64,000 nt of DNA from Capsulimonadaceae bacterium (GTDB lineage Bacteria > Armatimonadota > Armatimonadia > Armatimonadales > Capsulimonadaceae), in NCBI GenBank assembly GCA_031292625.1, contig JARLGU010000053.1:186001-250000 (forward strand). Reading direction: 5' to 3'. Below, in pieces: positions 8,076 through 17,651 of the stretch. Under the pieces are notes generated by a model that saw nothing but the letters and a program-made list of their open reading frames with translations, had not been told where the DNA came from and made no database searches. The first letter of the stretch is position 1; each line of letters starts with the position of its first letter. Made by a program: the position numbers and the translations under genes.

Positions 8076-10040
8076 TTACTTAGAACGTAAGTTGTCGGGC
8101 TCAGGCGGATCGTACGACACGACCCGGATATCCGAAAAGTCCGCGCTGTCGCCGCTGGTCCAAGCGCCTGCCTTGCCGTATTCTCGCTGCGTAGCGTCCT
8201 TCCAGTCGGGCCAGTCGGAGACTTGCGCGACCAGCTTGCCGTCGATAAACGCGATGTGATACTCGCCAACAATGTCCAGGCGCAACAGATGCGAGAGCCC
8301 AGGCGCAAGCGTCCCGCAGGCCAGCATCTTTGCCGCGCCCTTGACGACCTTGTCCAGCCGCCATTGCGCCGGTGCGCCGCTGCTCATCACGAGGCGTATC
8401 GCGCTGAGACCGTCATCCGTCGAATGGAGGACGACGCCGGCGTCCCCGCTTTTGAGCGTCACCTTTGCGGAGATCGATGCATCGCCGATCTCCAGCGGGT
8501 CTCCGAAAAGCGACAGGCCGCGCCCGCTCCATGACGTCGAGACGAGCGTGCGAGGCGGATGCGCCGAGTCCGCGCCGATGAACCAGAGGTTCTGTCTGCC
8601 CGGATGCGCGGTAACCGGCGCGGGAGAAACCACGCTTGCGACCGTCTTGCCGTTTCGCTCAATGTGTGCGGACTGAACGCCAAGCGCAAAGGGCTCGACG
8701 AACGACTGCACGCCAGCAGGAACATCCTTGCGATAGACTTTGTCGCCGCTTTCGATCACGAGCGTCGCAGGTTTCGTCAGGAACGCCAGCGCCTCGACGA
8801 CATCGTTCGGCTGATCGAGCTGAAACTTGGGCATATCCTGGACGCGGAACGAAACCTGCGTCGGTTGCGCATCGAATGGATGCGGACGGTGGAAGATCTC
8901 GATCAAGTCGCGGTCGATTTTGGGCTGATTGCCCGTCTTGAACCAGTCCGCATAATAGCGCGTCACCGGCTGCCATGACATGAAGTGGTTTACGGAAGGG
9001 GCAATACCCGTCTCTCCCCAGTCGTTCCATGTGACAAGCATGATCCAGCGATATCGATCCCGGTGCGCGACAGTCCATTCCCATCGATGCCGGTAGGCTG
9101 CACTGAGATCACGTGCACCCGCCGTGTATTTGTATCCCGTGTTATAGTAGACGAACGAATTTTCCGACATGAGCATGAGTGACGGCGGCCAGTAGTCGAG
9201 CGCCCTCTGAAAGATGTCGTCGGCAGGTACCGGAGTGAATGAGCCCGCCGCGAATGCGTAGGTCTGGAAGCCCGTCGCAGGATCGTTCGCGTAAGGCGCC
9301 TTGTAAACCGGATGGATCAGGCCGATGCTCGGAGCATAAGCGATCGGCTCGCCCTGCGCGGCAAACCAATCGACCAGGTCGCGCTTTTCGCCAACTGGCC
9401 AGCTCTCGCCCGTTTCCCGAAACCGACCATCCGGAAATCCAGCGCCATAAGGGAACACGACCGGCTTGCCATCGTAACGCAGGAACGCAGGCGACTGCAT
9501 GCCGATATCGACCCAGTTCTTGATTTGCTCACGCGCCTGAGGACGGAGGGTCGGCGCATTCAAGCAGGCGTAGTCGGGCATCAGGCCTATCTTGAAGCCG
9601 CCCACGATCTCGGCCGCTTGAAGGAGCATTCTCCAGACCGCGCGATACCGCTTTCCGTCTCCCGTGTCGCCATCAGAAAGCTCATCGACCAGAAATCCGT
9701 CGATTCCGTACTGCTTGGCAATTTGCATGTCCCAAACATACGCGCTCACGTCCACATTCGCGGCGTCCGTGGGATGAAGAATGGGCCTTGCGGTAACACC
9801 GCGCCTTACTCCAGCCGCCGGCGCATACGGCTCGTTGTACCAGTAGTTGTTGGTCGCCGAATATCCGTACGCAGGATAGTTGGGCATGTAGTGCGCGAAA
9901 ACCATGTACGGCCCCTTGCCAGGAGCAGGTCCGTTTGGACCTGCAATTAGGGGCTGCGCGATCAGAACCAAAACGGATATTGCGACCACGGTCCGGCTAA
10001 TGCGCAAGATGTATCGTAATAACTGCCGCGTTTTATTCAT
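8076..10040 (-). CDS. Secreted GH71/GH99-like glycoside hydrolase with C-terminal LamG-like domain
   Basis: A 654-residue enzyme, probably an endo-acting alpha-glucanase or alpha-mannan-type hydrolase. A signal segment (VVAISVLVLIAQPLIAG) is followed by the opening strand VFAHYMPNY (47-55). Then come DGFLVDELSDGD (114-125) and TWNDWGETGIAPS (337-349); the aromatic WNDWGE loop is characteristic of the GH71/GH99-like group. From about residue 490 a beta-sandwich resembling LamG/DUF1080 modules follows (ISAKVTLKSGDAGVVLHSTDDG), ending DFSDIRVVSYDPP. The ATG lies 5 bases after the pilin-like gene stop with GAGG just upstream, so the two are translationally coupled. It is the last gene of the first cassette. 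Exact substrate and GH family need a profile search. Confidence 0.8.
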   Translation of the reverse strand: MNKTRQLLRYILRISRTVVAISVLVLIAQPLIAGPNGPAPGKGPYMVFAHYMPNYPAYGYSATNNYWYNEPYAPAAGVRRGVTARPILHPTDAANVDVSAYVWDMQIAKQYGIDGFLVDELSDGDTGDGKRYRAVWRMLLQAAEIVGGFKIGLMPDYACLNAPTLRPQAREQIKNWVDIGMQSPAFLRYDGKPVVFPYGAGFPDGRFRETGESWPVGEKRDLVDWFAAQGEPIAYAPSIGLIHPVYKAPYANDPATGFQTYAFAAGSFTPVPADDIFQRALDYWPPSLMLMSENSFVYYNTGYKYTAGARDLSAAYRHRWEWTVAHRDRYRWIMLVTWNDWGETGIAPSVNHFMSWQPVTRYYADWFKTGNQPKIDRDLIEIFHRPHPFDAQPTQVSFRVQDMPKFQLDQPNDVVEALAFLTKPATLVIESGDKVYRKDVPAGVQSFVEPFALGVQSAHIERNGKTVASVVSPAPVTAHPGRQNLWFIGADSAHPPRTLVSTSWSGRGLSLFGDPLEIGDASISAKVTLKSGDAGVVLHSTDDGLSAIRLVMSSGAPAQWRLDKVVKGAAKMLACGTLAPGLSHLLRLDIVGEYHIAFIDGKLVAQVSDWPDWKDATQREYGKAGAWTSGDSADFSDIRVVSYDPPEPDNLRSK

Positions 10041-10045
10041 GAGCC

Positions 10046-10780
10046 TCAGTCCGCAATCGTTGTAAAGTAGGGATAGTTGCCAGCGCTATTCTTTACGGCT
10101 AGCTGTTGAATCGACAGCCATTTTGCGTGTCCGTCGACAAAGTCGACGACGCAGCCGCCAGAGTGGCGCGCCTCGAACGCCCCCTGACCGTTCGAAGCGC
10201 TGCCATCGCCCAGCTTAGGAACTGGCCCGGTTGTATCGATAACGAGCGAACAACCGGATTGTCCGCTCGGCAAGCACGGCACCTGGAAGTCGTTGAGGGT
10301 ACTCGACCTACTGTTGAGCGCGCCGCCGTCACCCAGCCAGACCGTCCCCGCCGGATCTTGAATAGTCGCTATCGGATAGCCAAAGATCCCGCCCAAAGAA
10401 GGCTGATTCCAATAAACGGCGTTGAGCACATAGGAAACGGCGCGGTCGGACCAGCTTAATCGGTATATGTCTGTTGCGCTTGGACAGATGAGGAGCGGAT
10501 TGACAGCCAGCCCTCTTCCTGAGTAGTAGGCTTCTATAATGTCGAAGAGCGCCACATTTCCACCCGACGTGGCCTCACACGGGAAAACCTCATCGTAATC
10601 CTGGGTGTACTGCATGACCGCCATTCCGATCTGCTTCTCGTTGCTGATACACGCCGATTGCCTGGCCTTCTCTCGCGCCGAAGAAAACACAGGAAACAAA
10701 ACCGCTGCGATAATAGCGATAATAGCAATAACAATTAGAAGCTCAATTAACGTAAAACCAACATTCTGCTTTGAAGGCAT
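10046..10780 (-). CDS. DUF1559 pilin-like protein (H-X9-DG), short subtype
   Basis: A 244-residue type IV pilin-like (pseudopilin) protein. The N-terminus is a class III leader, [20 protein letters not shown], with Gly at -1 and Glu at +5, cleaved and methylated by a prepilin peptidase and anchored by the following hydrophobic helix. The globular part is the DUF1559 domain ending in the H-X9-DG box ([12 protein letters not shown], then HAKWL). Its size and [21 protein letters not shown] opening define the shorter subtype seen in this window. It lies 24 bases after the GntR/LacI hybrid regulator and 5 bases before the GH71/99-like enzyme, as the middle gene of the cassette. Whether it forms a pilus or assists secretion is unknown. 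Confidence 0.92.
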   Translation of the reverse strand: MPSKQNVGFTLIELLIVIAIIAIIAAVLFPVFSSAREKARQSACISNEKQIGMAVMQYTQDYDEVFPCEATSGGNVALFDIIEAYYSGRGLAVNPLLICPSATDIYRLSWSDRAVSYVLNAVYWNQPSLGGIFGYPIATIQDPAGTVWLGDGGALNSRSSTLNDFQVPCLPSGQSGCSLVIDTTGPVPKLGDGSASNGQGAFEARHSGGCVVDFVDGHAKWLSIQQLAVKNSAGNYPYFTTIAD

Positions 10781-10804
10781 AGTTTTGTACTCGCTTTCGT
10801 AAAG

Positions 10805-12022
10805 CTATCCGATCGAGGCACAACCAATGTCCTTACACGTAGACTCTCGTATTGTTATATGCGACAGCAGGCTAACCGATCGCGATTTTGGCTTGCCGTG
10901 AACGAGGTCGACGCAAAGCATCGCGGCCTCCTCGCCTAACTCCGCCAGCGGAGGGCGCAAGCTTGTCAAACCGTGATCCCGCGCCTTGTTATCGACATCG
11001 TCGAAACCAACGATGCCAAAATCCCGCCCGGCAACTTGACCAGCGGCCGCGGCGGCATCCATAATCCCGATTGCCAATAGATCGTTGGCCGCTACGATGC
11101 CGTTGACACCGGGCCAGCGCTCGAAGAGCAGACGGCCAGCCTCTACGCCTCGAGCGTAGTAAAATTGATGGGCGTGGATCGTTGGATCGAAGGGCTGGTA
11201 GTTAAGGTCCACGACGGGCAACTCGTCGCGAGATCCACTGCGCGATTCGACCGCCAACCGTACTCCGCGCAAACGATCAAGCGACCATGGTTCTCCATAA
11301 TGGGTCACGTACGCAAGTCTATCCCAGCCTTTTGCAAGCAAATGGCTGGCCGCCTGAAATCCCGCATCGTGGCTGCTATAGTGCGAATAGCATATCGGTT
11401 GATCGACGTCGAATGACGTGACGAAAACGAGCGGCGCATCCATTCCGCCCACCTCGCGGAACACATCATTGATACTGAAGTTTGACATAGCAACCGCAAG
11501 AACAAGAACCGCCGAGCAACCGTCGCTCAACATCCGCACAGACTGTTCCCCCACCGGCAAGTCCACGTGCGCATTGCCAATTCGCCACGACGGAATCGCA
11601 ATGATACCGTGCTTTGAAAAAACGCTTTCGGCGCCATGCAGCACGATTTCTTCCCACGAATTCGGCAAATGGTTCAGTACGATGCCAATTCTCTGGGTGA
11701 GTTGCGGAACCGTCGGCGCCAATGGTTCGCTTGGACCGTAAGAGTGAGCTTGCTTTTGGCCAGTCGGCGGAACTCCCGTTACGAACGTGCCGCGTCCGTT
11801 CTCGGCTCGCAGGATTCCCTCGCCAATGAGTCGCTTAACGGCTTGTTCAATCGTCATTGGGGCAACTTCATATTCTTCGGCAAGCAACTTGCGGCTTGGA
11901 AGAATGGCCCCCTGACGATATCGCCCATTCGCGATTTGTTGTCGGATCTGATCGGCCACCCGTTCGGAACGAGAAGCCCAGCCGTTTTGCCTCAGCCGTT
12001 TTGCTTGAGAAGCGGTAGTCAT
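10805..12022 (-). CDS. GntR-type HTH / LacI-type sensor hybrid repressor
   Basis: A 405-residue transcription regulator of AraR-like architecture. It has a GntR winged helix at about 18-85 (SERVADQIRQQIANGRYRQG, LPSRKLLAEEYEVAPMTIEQ, RAENGRGTFV) and a periplasmic-binding-protein-like sugar sensor for the rest. Sensor landmarks are GIVLNHLPNSWEE, a VNGIVAANDLLAIGIMDAA strand and DFGIVGFDDVDNKARDHGLT followed by SLRPPLAELGEEAAMLC, as in LacI family effector domains. It is the first gene of a three-gene cassette. A palindrome overlaps its own promoter (12045-12059), which suggests autorepression relieved by a sugar released by the downstream glycosidase. The effector is unknown. Confidence 0.92.
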   Translation of the reverse strand: MTTASQAKRLRQNGWASRSERVADQIRQQIANGRYRQGAILPSRKLLAEEYEVAPMTIEQAVKRLIGEGILRAENGRGTFVTGVPPTGQKQAHSYGPSEPLAPTVPQLTQRIGIVLNHLPNSWEEIVLHGAESVFSKHGIIAIPSWRIGNAHVDLPVGEQSVRMLSDGCSAVLVLAVAMSNFSINDVFREVGGMDAPLVFVTSFDVDQPICYSHYSSHDAGFQAASHLLAKGWDRLAYVTHYGEPWSLDRLRGVRLAVESRSGSRDELPVVDLNYQPFDPTIHAHQFYYARGVEAGRLLFERWPGVNGIVAANDLLAIGIMDAAAAAGQVAGRDFGIVGFDDVDNKARDHGLTSLRPPLAELGEEAAMLCVDLVHGKPKSRSVSLLSHITIRESTCKDIGCASIG

Positions 12023-12044
12023 AGGTTAACCATCACGAAAATTA

Positions 12045-12081
12045 TTATGGTCATCATAACACTGCCGGGGTTGTTTGTCAA
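12045..12081 (-). promoter_or_regulatory. Sigma70 promoter with overlapping palindromic operator
   Basis: On the minus strand a -35 TTGACA (12076-12081) is followed after 17 bases by a -10 TATGAT (12053-12058). The palindrome TTATG-N5-CATAA at 12045-12059 covers the -10 box. It lies just before the hybrid regulator start, as expected for an autoregulatory operator controlling the whole cassette. Confidence 0.78.
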
Positions 12082-12166
12082 GTGGAGCGAAAACGTGGCA
12101 TCAACGTCTGACGAATCCTACACAACGACACGGCGGTCCTTCGAGAAGTTGGCAAATAATCGAAAT

Positions 12167-12365
12167 GCCTTTTAGACGGCTTCGCTGCCGTCGTGGCCGT
12201 ATTTGGCAAAGGGTCGTCGCGGAGATTTCACGAGTTCGCGATGCGCTTTGCAATCGAACGTTGGCGGCAAACGCCGTACGCGTGTCGACGTGGCTTCGCC
12301 GATCGCCGCGGTGCACGAAGCGCGGGCGAAAAATGGCCCCGGCGGCCCGAGCCGACCTGAATCTT
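12167..12365 (+). repeat. Dispersed ~200-bp repeat with inverted ends, copy A
   Basis: This copy lies between the regulator promoter and the terminator of the next cassette. Its ends are imperfect inverted repeats (GCCTTTTAGACGGCTT at the left, complement of GAGCCGACCTGAATCTT at the right). Inside, GGCGGCAAACGCCGTACGCG matches the other copies. Length (199 bp) and order of blocks equal copy B at 41566-41766. It may be a MITE-like element or a structured RNA. No transposase is present. Confidence 0.65.
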
Positions 12366-12404
12366 AACATCGCCTATCTAAAGCAAAACTCCTAAACAAA
12401 CACT

Positions 12405-12439
12405 CCCGCCGGTTGCCATCGCTTTGGCAAACCGGCGGG
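12405..12439 (-). terminator. Intrinsic terminator of the second cassette
   Basis: A 13-bp hairpin CCCGCCGGTTTGCC / GGCAACCGGCGGG is followed on the minus strand by the T-rich AGTGTTTGTTTAG. It lies 31 bases past the glycosidase stop. Confidence 0.85.
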
Positions 12440-12469
12440 ACATTGCAACGCTATCTATACAGATGGAAA

Positions 12470-15142
12470 TTACTCCCCGAGCTCGTACCACACGGTCCGG
12501 TACTCCGGCCCGATCGTAAACGATGCCGCGCCCCCGGCAACCGTGACCGGAACCGCCTTCGCCCGCGCGCCGGTCGGGTCGAGCGCCCAGACATGCTTCA
12601 CGTTCGCGTTCGCAAGCGTCACCGTCGCCGGGATGCCCTCGGCCTGCACGGGACCGTGTCCCCAGTTCTTTCCGACACTGGTTCGATCCGCGTTCCAGCC
12701 CATATCGAGATTCTCCGCCTTGCCCGTGATGGTCAGCAACAGTCGGCGCGATGTGTTTAGCGGCTTGGTGTCGAGCGAAACAAGCGTGAATGCCGCGAAG
12801 TTGTTGCCAAACGGAGGAAAGGTTAGCTTCGCAATGCCGGGATCTAGCGATTGACCGCCAACGAATCCCGCAACGGCCACGCCCTTTTCGCCCTGCCCGA
12901 TATAGATCGCGCCGTTTTCGCCGTGCTGGACACGCGCGCCCGAACTGCCAGATCTCGTCACGAACTGCTGGGTCAACGCGCCCGCCGAGAGATCCTGGGA
13001 TAAACGCGTCTGCAGGCGCGAGCCGAAGATATCGAGCGGCTTGCCCTTACCTGCGATTGCCCACTCCCCTTTGGCATCTCCCGAAGATTCGACGGACGAT
13101 TTGGCGAGGTTCAGAGTCGTTGCTGCCGGAAGCGGTGAAAGGGCGCTATCTCGAAAAATGATCGCGGCCGAGGGATAGAACGTTACCCTGGCAGGATCAT
13201 CGGTGACGTCGAAGAAGGATCTTATTTGATCTTGCTTGCCGGCGTCGCTGTAATACCTTTCCATCGAGAAGAAAAAGATCATGTCCCAGTCCTGAAGCGC
13301 GGCAAATGTCGAAAGTTCCGGCATCATCTCGGCCCGAAATTCGCTCGGCGCTGGATGGTCGTACTCGGAAACCGAGAAAGGTTTATCGGCAATTCTTCTC
13401 GATGCAAGACTATGAAATGTCACAACCTTTCCATCCGCCATATCCGAAACCATTGGCGTGTTGCGAATGATCCAATGTGAATTATCCCAGCGACCAGTTG
13501 GAAAATTTGGATGCTGCCAATAAGCGTGCATATCCGCGTAATCGCTCCCTGCCTCGCGCGCGAATCCGGAAAGGCCCCCATAGCTCACCTGCGTGTCCGT
13601 AATGCAGGACATGACGCCAAGGTCACGATGCAGAAATGTTCGCATTTCGTCGGCATAACTGCTCTCCGTATAAACTAAAAACCGGTGCCAATCTGCTGTT
13701 GCCACAGTCGCCCCGCCGGACGGGATTGCAACTGTCCCGTTCTCCACGGATTGATGCTCCATGGTTGCCGCGATATCGTCAATGGTCGTTCGCCTAAAGC
13801 CAATATCACTTAGCTTCACCGTTCCCGCGGCATCGCCAACCGGGATCGAAAGCCGGACTCCATTTCGTATGACCTGCGAGGCGCGGAAGATTAGATGAAA
13901 CACTTGCCAGTCTGGCGACAGCGTAACAACTCGGTCAAGGCCGACACAGCGCCAATCATTCTGCGCTTGGTGCTGCTCGGCGCAAGCGTATAATCTAATC
14001 GGCCGCTCCGCATCTGCCCTCGCACGAAAGGAAAGCGTGTACTCATCGTCTTCGTGAAGATCCAGACCATAGATCAAGGCCTGAACTTGCCAGACTTGCG
14101 ACGGCTTAACGGGACTGTCAATCTGGACGCTGGCCGGATCGTCCTTCGTGCCGCCGCCAGTTTGCGTCAGTTTCGCGAAGCCAGTACGGTCCTCTAGCGT
14201 CCAGATCGGATGATTGCTTCCTCCGAAAACCGAAGGCGGCTCCGAGCTTGCAGGAAGTGCTCCAAGAGACCACGCAGCAATGAGGGCGCCGTCGGTGCGG
14301 TACTTGCGTTTGAGCCAAGCGTTCCAAAGATCGATAAGCTCTCCGTGAAACGGTTCAGGAAGTTTGTCGAAGAAATCAAAATCTGATCGATCACCGTCTC
14401 CGACTAGCGAATCTTCGTTGTTGATCTCGACCACTGCGACACATGGATCGGCCGCGTAGCTAAACCCAGTGTACGGGTTGACATGGGACAGGTAGTTAAG
14501 CGCAAACTGTTTTTGCAGTTCGATCATACGATGGTCGTAAATATCTACACGCTTATCGAAAATGGAGTCAATTCGCAATACGGACTCTGGGAAACCATCA
14601 GACGGAATATAGGACCGTCCTACGTGCAGATTCAGATCTACATAGATCCCATTCGCCTTGAGTTGTGCAATCAAGTAATCAAGTCGATCCAGAGCCTGCA
14701 CGGAAAACCGAGCCGGCCCCATACCATCGCTTTCCCAAAGGTCGGAGTTCAGTCCTCGAGCTGGATTGCGGTCGTCCTCGCCGTGCATCCGCACGATGTT
14801 GATGCCCAGCCGCGCCAAGCACCCTGCGATCCGTTCAGCATCTGCATGACTAGGGAATTCGTTATCCGGACCAAAACCTATTCCCAAAAAACGTACACGA
14901 TCTCCGGTGCGAGATGCGACAAAGTGCCCATTTCTGACGACGATCCTACCGTTCACTCCCGCTGGTTTCGCGTTCAGAAACGAAACGTCAATAGACGTTC
15001 CCAGCGATGCTTCATTCCAAGGAATAACGAATGGAAACATGGAAGCCGGCTTGGTTTGCTCTGCAGCTTCAAGTGTGGAGGGAGCCGTGATCCCGACAAA
15101 GCAGAGAGCTAACGAGAATAGGATACGAAGTAGGTGACGCAT
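12470..15142 (-). CDS. Secreted GH5-like (clan GH-A) glycosidase with CBM-like insert and conserved tail
   Basis: A protein of 890 residues from the ATG at 15142, which gives a proper signal peptide (MRHLLRILFSLALCFVG). The start at 15193 would add a non-signal extension. The order is: MFPFVIPWNEAS and DVSFLNAKPAGVNG; barrel strands with VRFLGI, INIVRMHGED and GIYVDLNLH; the acid/base pair in VVEINNED (E243); a beta-sandwich at about 315-465 resembling CBM4/9 (YTLSFRARAD, VRLSIPVGDAAG); the nucleophile strand FSVSEYDHPAPS (E593); beta-sandwich domains; and the tail EGIPATVTLANANVKHVWAL to WYELGE. About 350 residues separate the two catalytic glutamates, far more than in ordinary GH5. Subtype FPFVIPW, paired with the long pilin subtype. 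Substrate unknown. Confidence 0.85.
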   Translation of the reverse strand: MRHLLRILFSLALCFVGITAPSTLEAAEQTKPASMFPFVIPWNEASLGTSIDVSFLNAKPAGVNGRIVVRNGHFVASRTGDRVRFLGIGFGPDNEFPSHADAERIAGCLARLGINIVRMHGEDDRNPARGLNSDLWESDGMGPARFSVQALDRLDYLIAQLKANGIYVDLNLHVGRSYIPSDGFPESVLRIDSIFDKRVDIYDHRMIELQKQFALNYLSHVNPYTGFSYAADPCVAVVEINNEDSLVGDGDRSDFDFFDKLPEPFHGELIDLWNAWLKRKYRTDGALIAAWSLGALPASSEPPSVFGGSNHPIWTLEDRTGFAKLTQTGGGTKDDPASVQIDSPVKPSQVWQVQALIYGLDLHEDDEYTLSFRARADAERPIRLYACAEQHQAQNDWRCVGLDRVVTLSPDWQVFHLIFRASQVIRNGVRLSIPVGDAAGTVKLSDIGFRRTTIDDIAATMEHQSVENGTVAIPSGGATVATADWHRFLVYTESSYADEMRTFLHRDLGVMSCITDTQVSYGGLSGFAREAGSDYADMHAYWQHPNFPTGRWDNSHWIIRNTPMVSDMADGKVVTFHSLASRRIADKPFSVSEYDHPAPSEFRAEMMPELSTFAALQDWDMIFFFSMERYYSDAGKQDQIRSFFDVTDDPARVTFYPSAAIIFRDSALSPLPAATTLNLAKSSVESSGDAKGEWAIAGKGKPLDIFGSRLQTRLSQDLSAGALTQQFVTRSGSSGARVQHGENGAIYIGQGEKGVAVAGFVGGQSLDPGIAKLTFPPFGNNFAAFTLVSLDTKPLNTSRRLLLTITGKAENLDMGWNADRTSVGKNWGHGPVQAEGIPATVTLANANVKHVWALDPTGARAKAVPVTVAGGAASFTIGPEYRTVWYELGE

Positions 15143-15234
15143 TATTGATGAAGTAACCTTTCCAGAATGGTTGGCGCCTGACAGTGTCGGCATCGAGTGC
15201 CGGAAGGCGTGCGAAGCTCACTGGAGTGGCTTCT

Positions 15235-16113
15235 CTAGAGCAAAGAGAACGTGGCCGCATACGAGACCGGATTGCTGCAACCGACTGTTGGTGCAGCGGC
15301 GTCGAATCCCGGAGGACATGTGGCAGAAATGAGGGATCCTCCTTGAATAACATCTTTCCCCGCGCCAACCATGCCGGGCTGCAGAAACTTTGCGTGGCAA
15401 TCCGCCATGAGATAATTCGCGCCGTTTTGATGACGCCCCAATCCGCCAACCGTGAAATACGAGTTCGCCGTGATGTCGGCTGGATTGCCGTCTGAAGACC
15501 ATGTGGTCGTGACGGCGGCATTGCCGAGAAGCCCCGTCGCAAATTTAAGAGACGTTGCAGCCTGACCGTAGTTTGCTCCGTTCGGAGTGAGGCCGTTCCC
15601 GACAGGAGAGCACTGGGAATCGCCGCTCGTTAACCCACTGCGCAGACTTACCGACCAGTTTCCATTACAATTGACGACCTCAAAAAGCATCACCGTACTC
15701 GCTGGCGCAGTCATCTGCGAAAGAATTGCGGGGATGGCAGTGGCTGGAACCGTAGTCCCATTTCCTTTATATCCGACCATATTTGTGTTCGCGGCATAGG
15801 ATATGACATCCCCCGGCGCTACGTCATCCGGGCAAAGATAGGTCGCCGTGCTTTTGACATACGGATAAACTTGATTTGCCCAACCGTTGCCGCCCCCCCA
15901 ATTGTTTGTGCCGCAAGGAACCGTCTCGTCATAGTCCTGCTCGTATTGGTTATATGCTAACCCCAGCTGCTTGAGATTGGATAAGCATGCACTCATTCTT
16001 GCTTTCTCTCTTGCACCTGCGAACACTGGAAATAGAATCGCTGCCAGTATTGCGATGATTGCTATAACAACTAATAGTTCTATAAGAGTAAACGCCATTA
16101 CCTTTCGATGCAT
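15235..16113 (-). CDS. DUF1559 pilin-like protein, long subtype
   Basis: A 292-residue pseudopilin. The leader is [20 protein letters not shown], with Ala rather than Gly at -1 and the conserved Glu at +5. The globular domain has [35 protein letters not shown] and GDVISYA, which mark the long subtype. In the C-terminal box [12 protein letters not shown] the usual DG is DC. GGAG lies eight bases before the ATG. It sits 31 bases after the regulator and 92 bases before the glycosidase. Codons of the leader helix are AT-rich against a GC-rich gene. Confidence 0.92.
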   Translation of the reverse strand: MHRKVMAFTLIELLVVIAIIAILAAILFPVFAGAREKARMSACLSNLKQLGLAYNQYEQDYDETVPCGTNNWGGGNGWANQVYPYVKSTATYLCPDDVAPGDVISYAANTNMVGYKGNGTTVPATAIPAILSQMTAPASTVMLFEVVNCNGNWSVSLRSGLTSGDSQCSPVGNGLTPNGANYGQAATSLKFATGLLGNAAVTTTWSSDGNPADITANSYFTVGGLGRHQNGANYLMADCHAKFLQPGMVGAGKDVIQGGSLISATCPPGFDAAAPTVGCSNPVSYAATFSLL

Positions 16114-16144
16114 TATGGTTTCTCCTTCTCCACGACCTTCAGCA

Positions 16145-17413
16145 TTACAGTGTTGCTCTGGCTAGCGGCAGTTTCAAACGCGACTTTAAGAAGACATTTG
16201 GCTCGTGCGGACTGTCCTCCATCATGAGCGAGAGCATCCGGATCATTTCGTCAGCGAGAACAGCCGGGTCCACTTCCATGAGAGCGAGGTCACGCTCAAA
16301 TCGATGGAGAGCATCGGATCCTCTGTTCGCTGACGAGGCGATCTTGATGTCTTTCCCAATTTTCAGACTGAGGTTTAGGGCGGCATACAGGCATCCTCGT
16401 GTTAGGAAATCATCCATAACAACAATTCCTTCCAAATGCTGTCCCTCACTGTTCAAAGTTCTCCATAGGTCGGACAGGGCCTGAAAGCCTTCTGCTTCAC
16501 CGCGAGAAACGGTATACCGTGCGCCGATCGGCATATAGTCGCAAGGATCCCACACCCAGTCTGAATTGTACTCAAGCCCTAGTTCATCAAGAGCCTCACG
16601 AAAGTGAACAGCGTCTGGACACGCCGCGAGATATTGCGTATCCCCAGCGCGTAAATCACTAATGAGACCAATTCTGCGACATGATTGGCGAGCAAGCCCA
16701 TCTACTCCCATTCGAATGAGTTCTTGCCGACTGTATTGCACACAAACGCACTTGTCAGAATGTATTGATTTGGGCAATAAATGCCCCGAGACGACCGGCA
16801 CGCCGCTCGCCAAAAGCCATGGCACTTGTCCAAGCCCTTTTGGGTAACCACCGAAAATCACACCGTCTATTTCCTTTGCTCGAAGGGCATGGACGAGATC
16901 GGCGAAGGTCGGATCGTTCTCCGCCTCTTCGTCTGAACTCGGAGATCCATAAAACGTTAGAAACCGTCGGTCTTGCCCTAGCGCATGAGTGCGGCATGCG
17001 TTAAGGAGGATCATCGAATAGGGTTTGCCCATCACAACGTTGACTTGATCGCCAAAAACCAACGCGATCGTTTTTCGCTTGCTCTGGGGCTCGCCAAGGC
17101 CGCTGCTCAGCCAATGAACAGTAGGCGCATCGGGATTGTCTCCCGACCACACTTCCTTGCCAATGCCTGTTGTTTTCGCAACGAATGTGCCGCGCCGCCC
17201 ATCCGCTCGCAGGACCGATTGTTCGAGTAAGCTTCCGATTGCCCTTTGGATCGTTGACAACTCAACGTTATACTCATCCGCAAGAGAGCGCCGACTGGGA
17301 ATCAATGCGCCCAGCTGCCACTCCCCGCTGATAATCCGGCGTAGAAGATCAAGCTCTATTTGCTGATAGGGAGCAATCGACCTCATTTTCACTTTCTCAG
17401 TCGTAGTAGACAT
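16145..17413 (-). CDS. GntR-type HTH / LacI-type sensor hybrid repressor
   Basis: A 422-residue regulator. The N-terminal GntR winged helix (about 10-85) has [40 protein letters not shown] and [12 protein letters not shown]. The rest is a periplasmic-binding-like sensor with [25 protein letters not shown] and a [15 protein letters not shown] strand. It is more divergent at the C-terminus than the other hybrids, since the usual GFDD-SLRPP motif is absent. It probably controls the pilin-like gene 31 bases downstream and the GH5-like glycosidase. Its promoter region carries three AGTAC repeats that could be operator sites. The effector is unknown. Confidence 0.9.
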   Translation of the reverse strand: MSTTTEKVKMRSIAPYQQIELDLLRRIISGEWQLGALIPSRRSLADEYNVELSTIQRAIGSLLEQSVLRADGRRGTFVAKTTGIGKEVWSGDNPDAPTVHWLSSGLGEPQSKRKTIALVFGDQVNVVMGKPYSMILLNACRTHALGQDRRFLTFYGSPSSDEEAENDPTFADLVHALRAKEIDGVIFGGYPKGLGQVPWLLASGVPVVSGHLLPKSIHSDKCVCVQYSRQELIRMGVDGLARQSCRRIGLISDLRAGDTQYLAACPDAVHFREALDELGLEYNSDWVWDPCDYMPIGARYTVSRGEAEGFQALSDLWRTLNSEGQHLEGIVVMDDFLTRGCLYAALNLSLKIGKDIKIASSANRGSDALHRFERDLALMEVDPAVLADEMIRMLSLMMEDSPHEPNVFLKSRLKLPLARATL

Positions 17414-17419
17414 GTTAGT

Positions 17420-17490
17420 AGTACAATCTCATTACAGCAGTACTTTTATCTCAGTACAATCATGGTAGCATGACCTCCGGGGTTTGTCAA
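17420..17490 (-). promoter_or_regulatory. Sigma70 promoter with AGTAC repeats
   Basis: On the minus strand TTGACA (17485-17490) is followed after 17 bases by TACCAT (17462-17467). Downstream of the -10, towards the regulator start, AGTAC occurs at 17420, 17439 and 17453 on the plus strand. These are candidate operator half-sites for the hybrid regulator encoded next. Confidence 0.68.
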
Positions 17491-17573
17491 GGCGTTGTGC
17501 TAAATAGTTGTGCTAAATAGCTGTGGCACCTAAATACCGGATTAAAAAAATGTGCGTCCTAAAAGTGAAACAA

Positions 17574-17619
17574 CCGGACAGGACGAGTACGGGGCCAAAG
17601 CCCCCACCCGTCCGTCCGG
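17574..17619 (-). terminator. Intrinsic terminator of the third cassette
   Basis: A long imperfect hairpin runs from CCGGACGGACGG through a TTT loop to CGTCCTGTCCGG. It is followed on the minus strand by TTGTTTCAC and lies 33 bases past the glycosidase stop. Confidence 0.8.
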
Positions 17620-17651
17620 CACCTTCTTGATCGATTTTCCGCTCTGTTCGC

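Noticed and set aside
12167-12365. Copy A as a known riboswitch
   Set aside because: I could not match its blocks to a riboswitch class, and it reads against the flanking minus-strand genes.
12101-12370. Minus-strand frame whose product resembles that at 41319-41792 (ARAAGAxF, TRTAF)
   Set aside because: Both are translations of the dispersed repeat, so the similarity is that of the DNA element rather than of a protein family.
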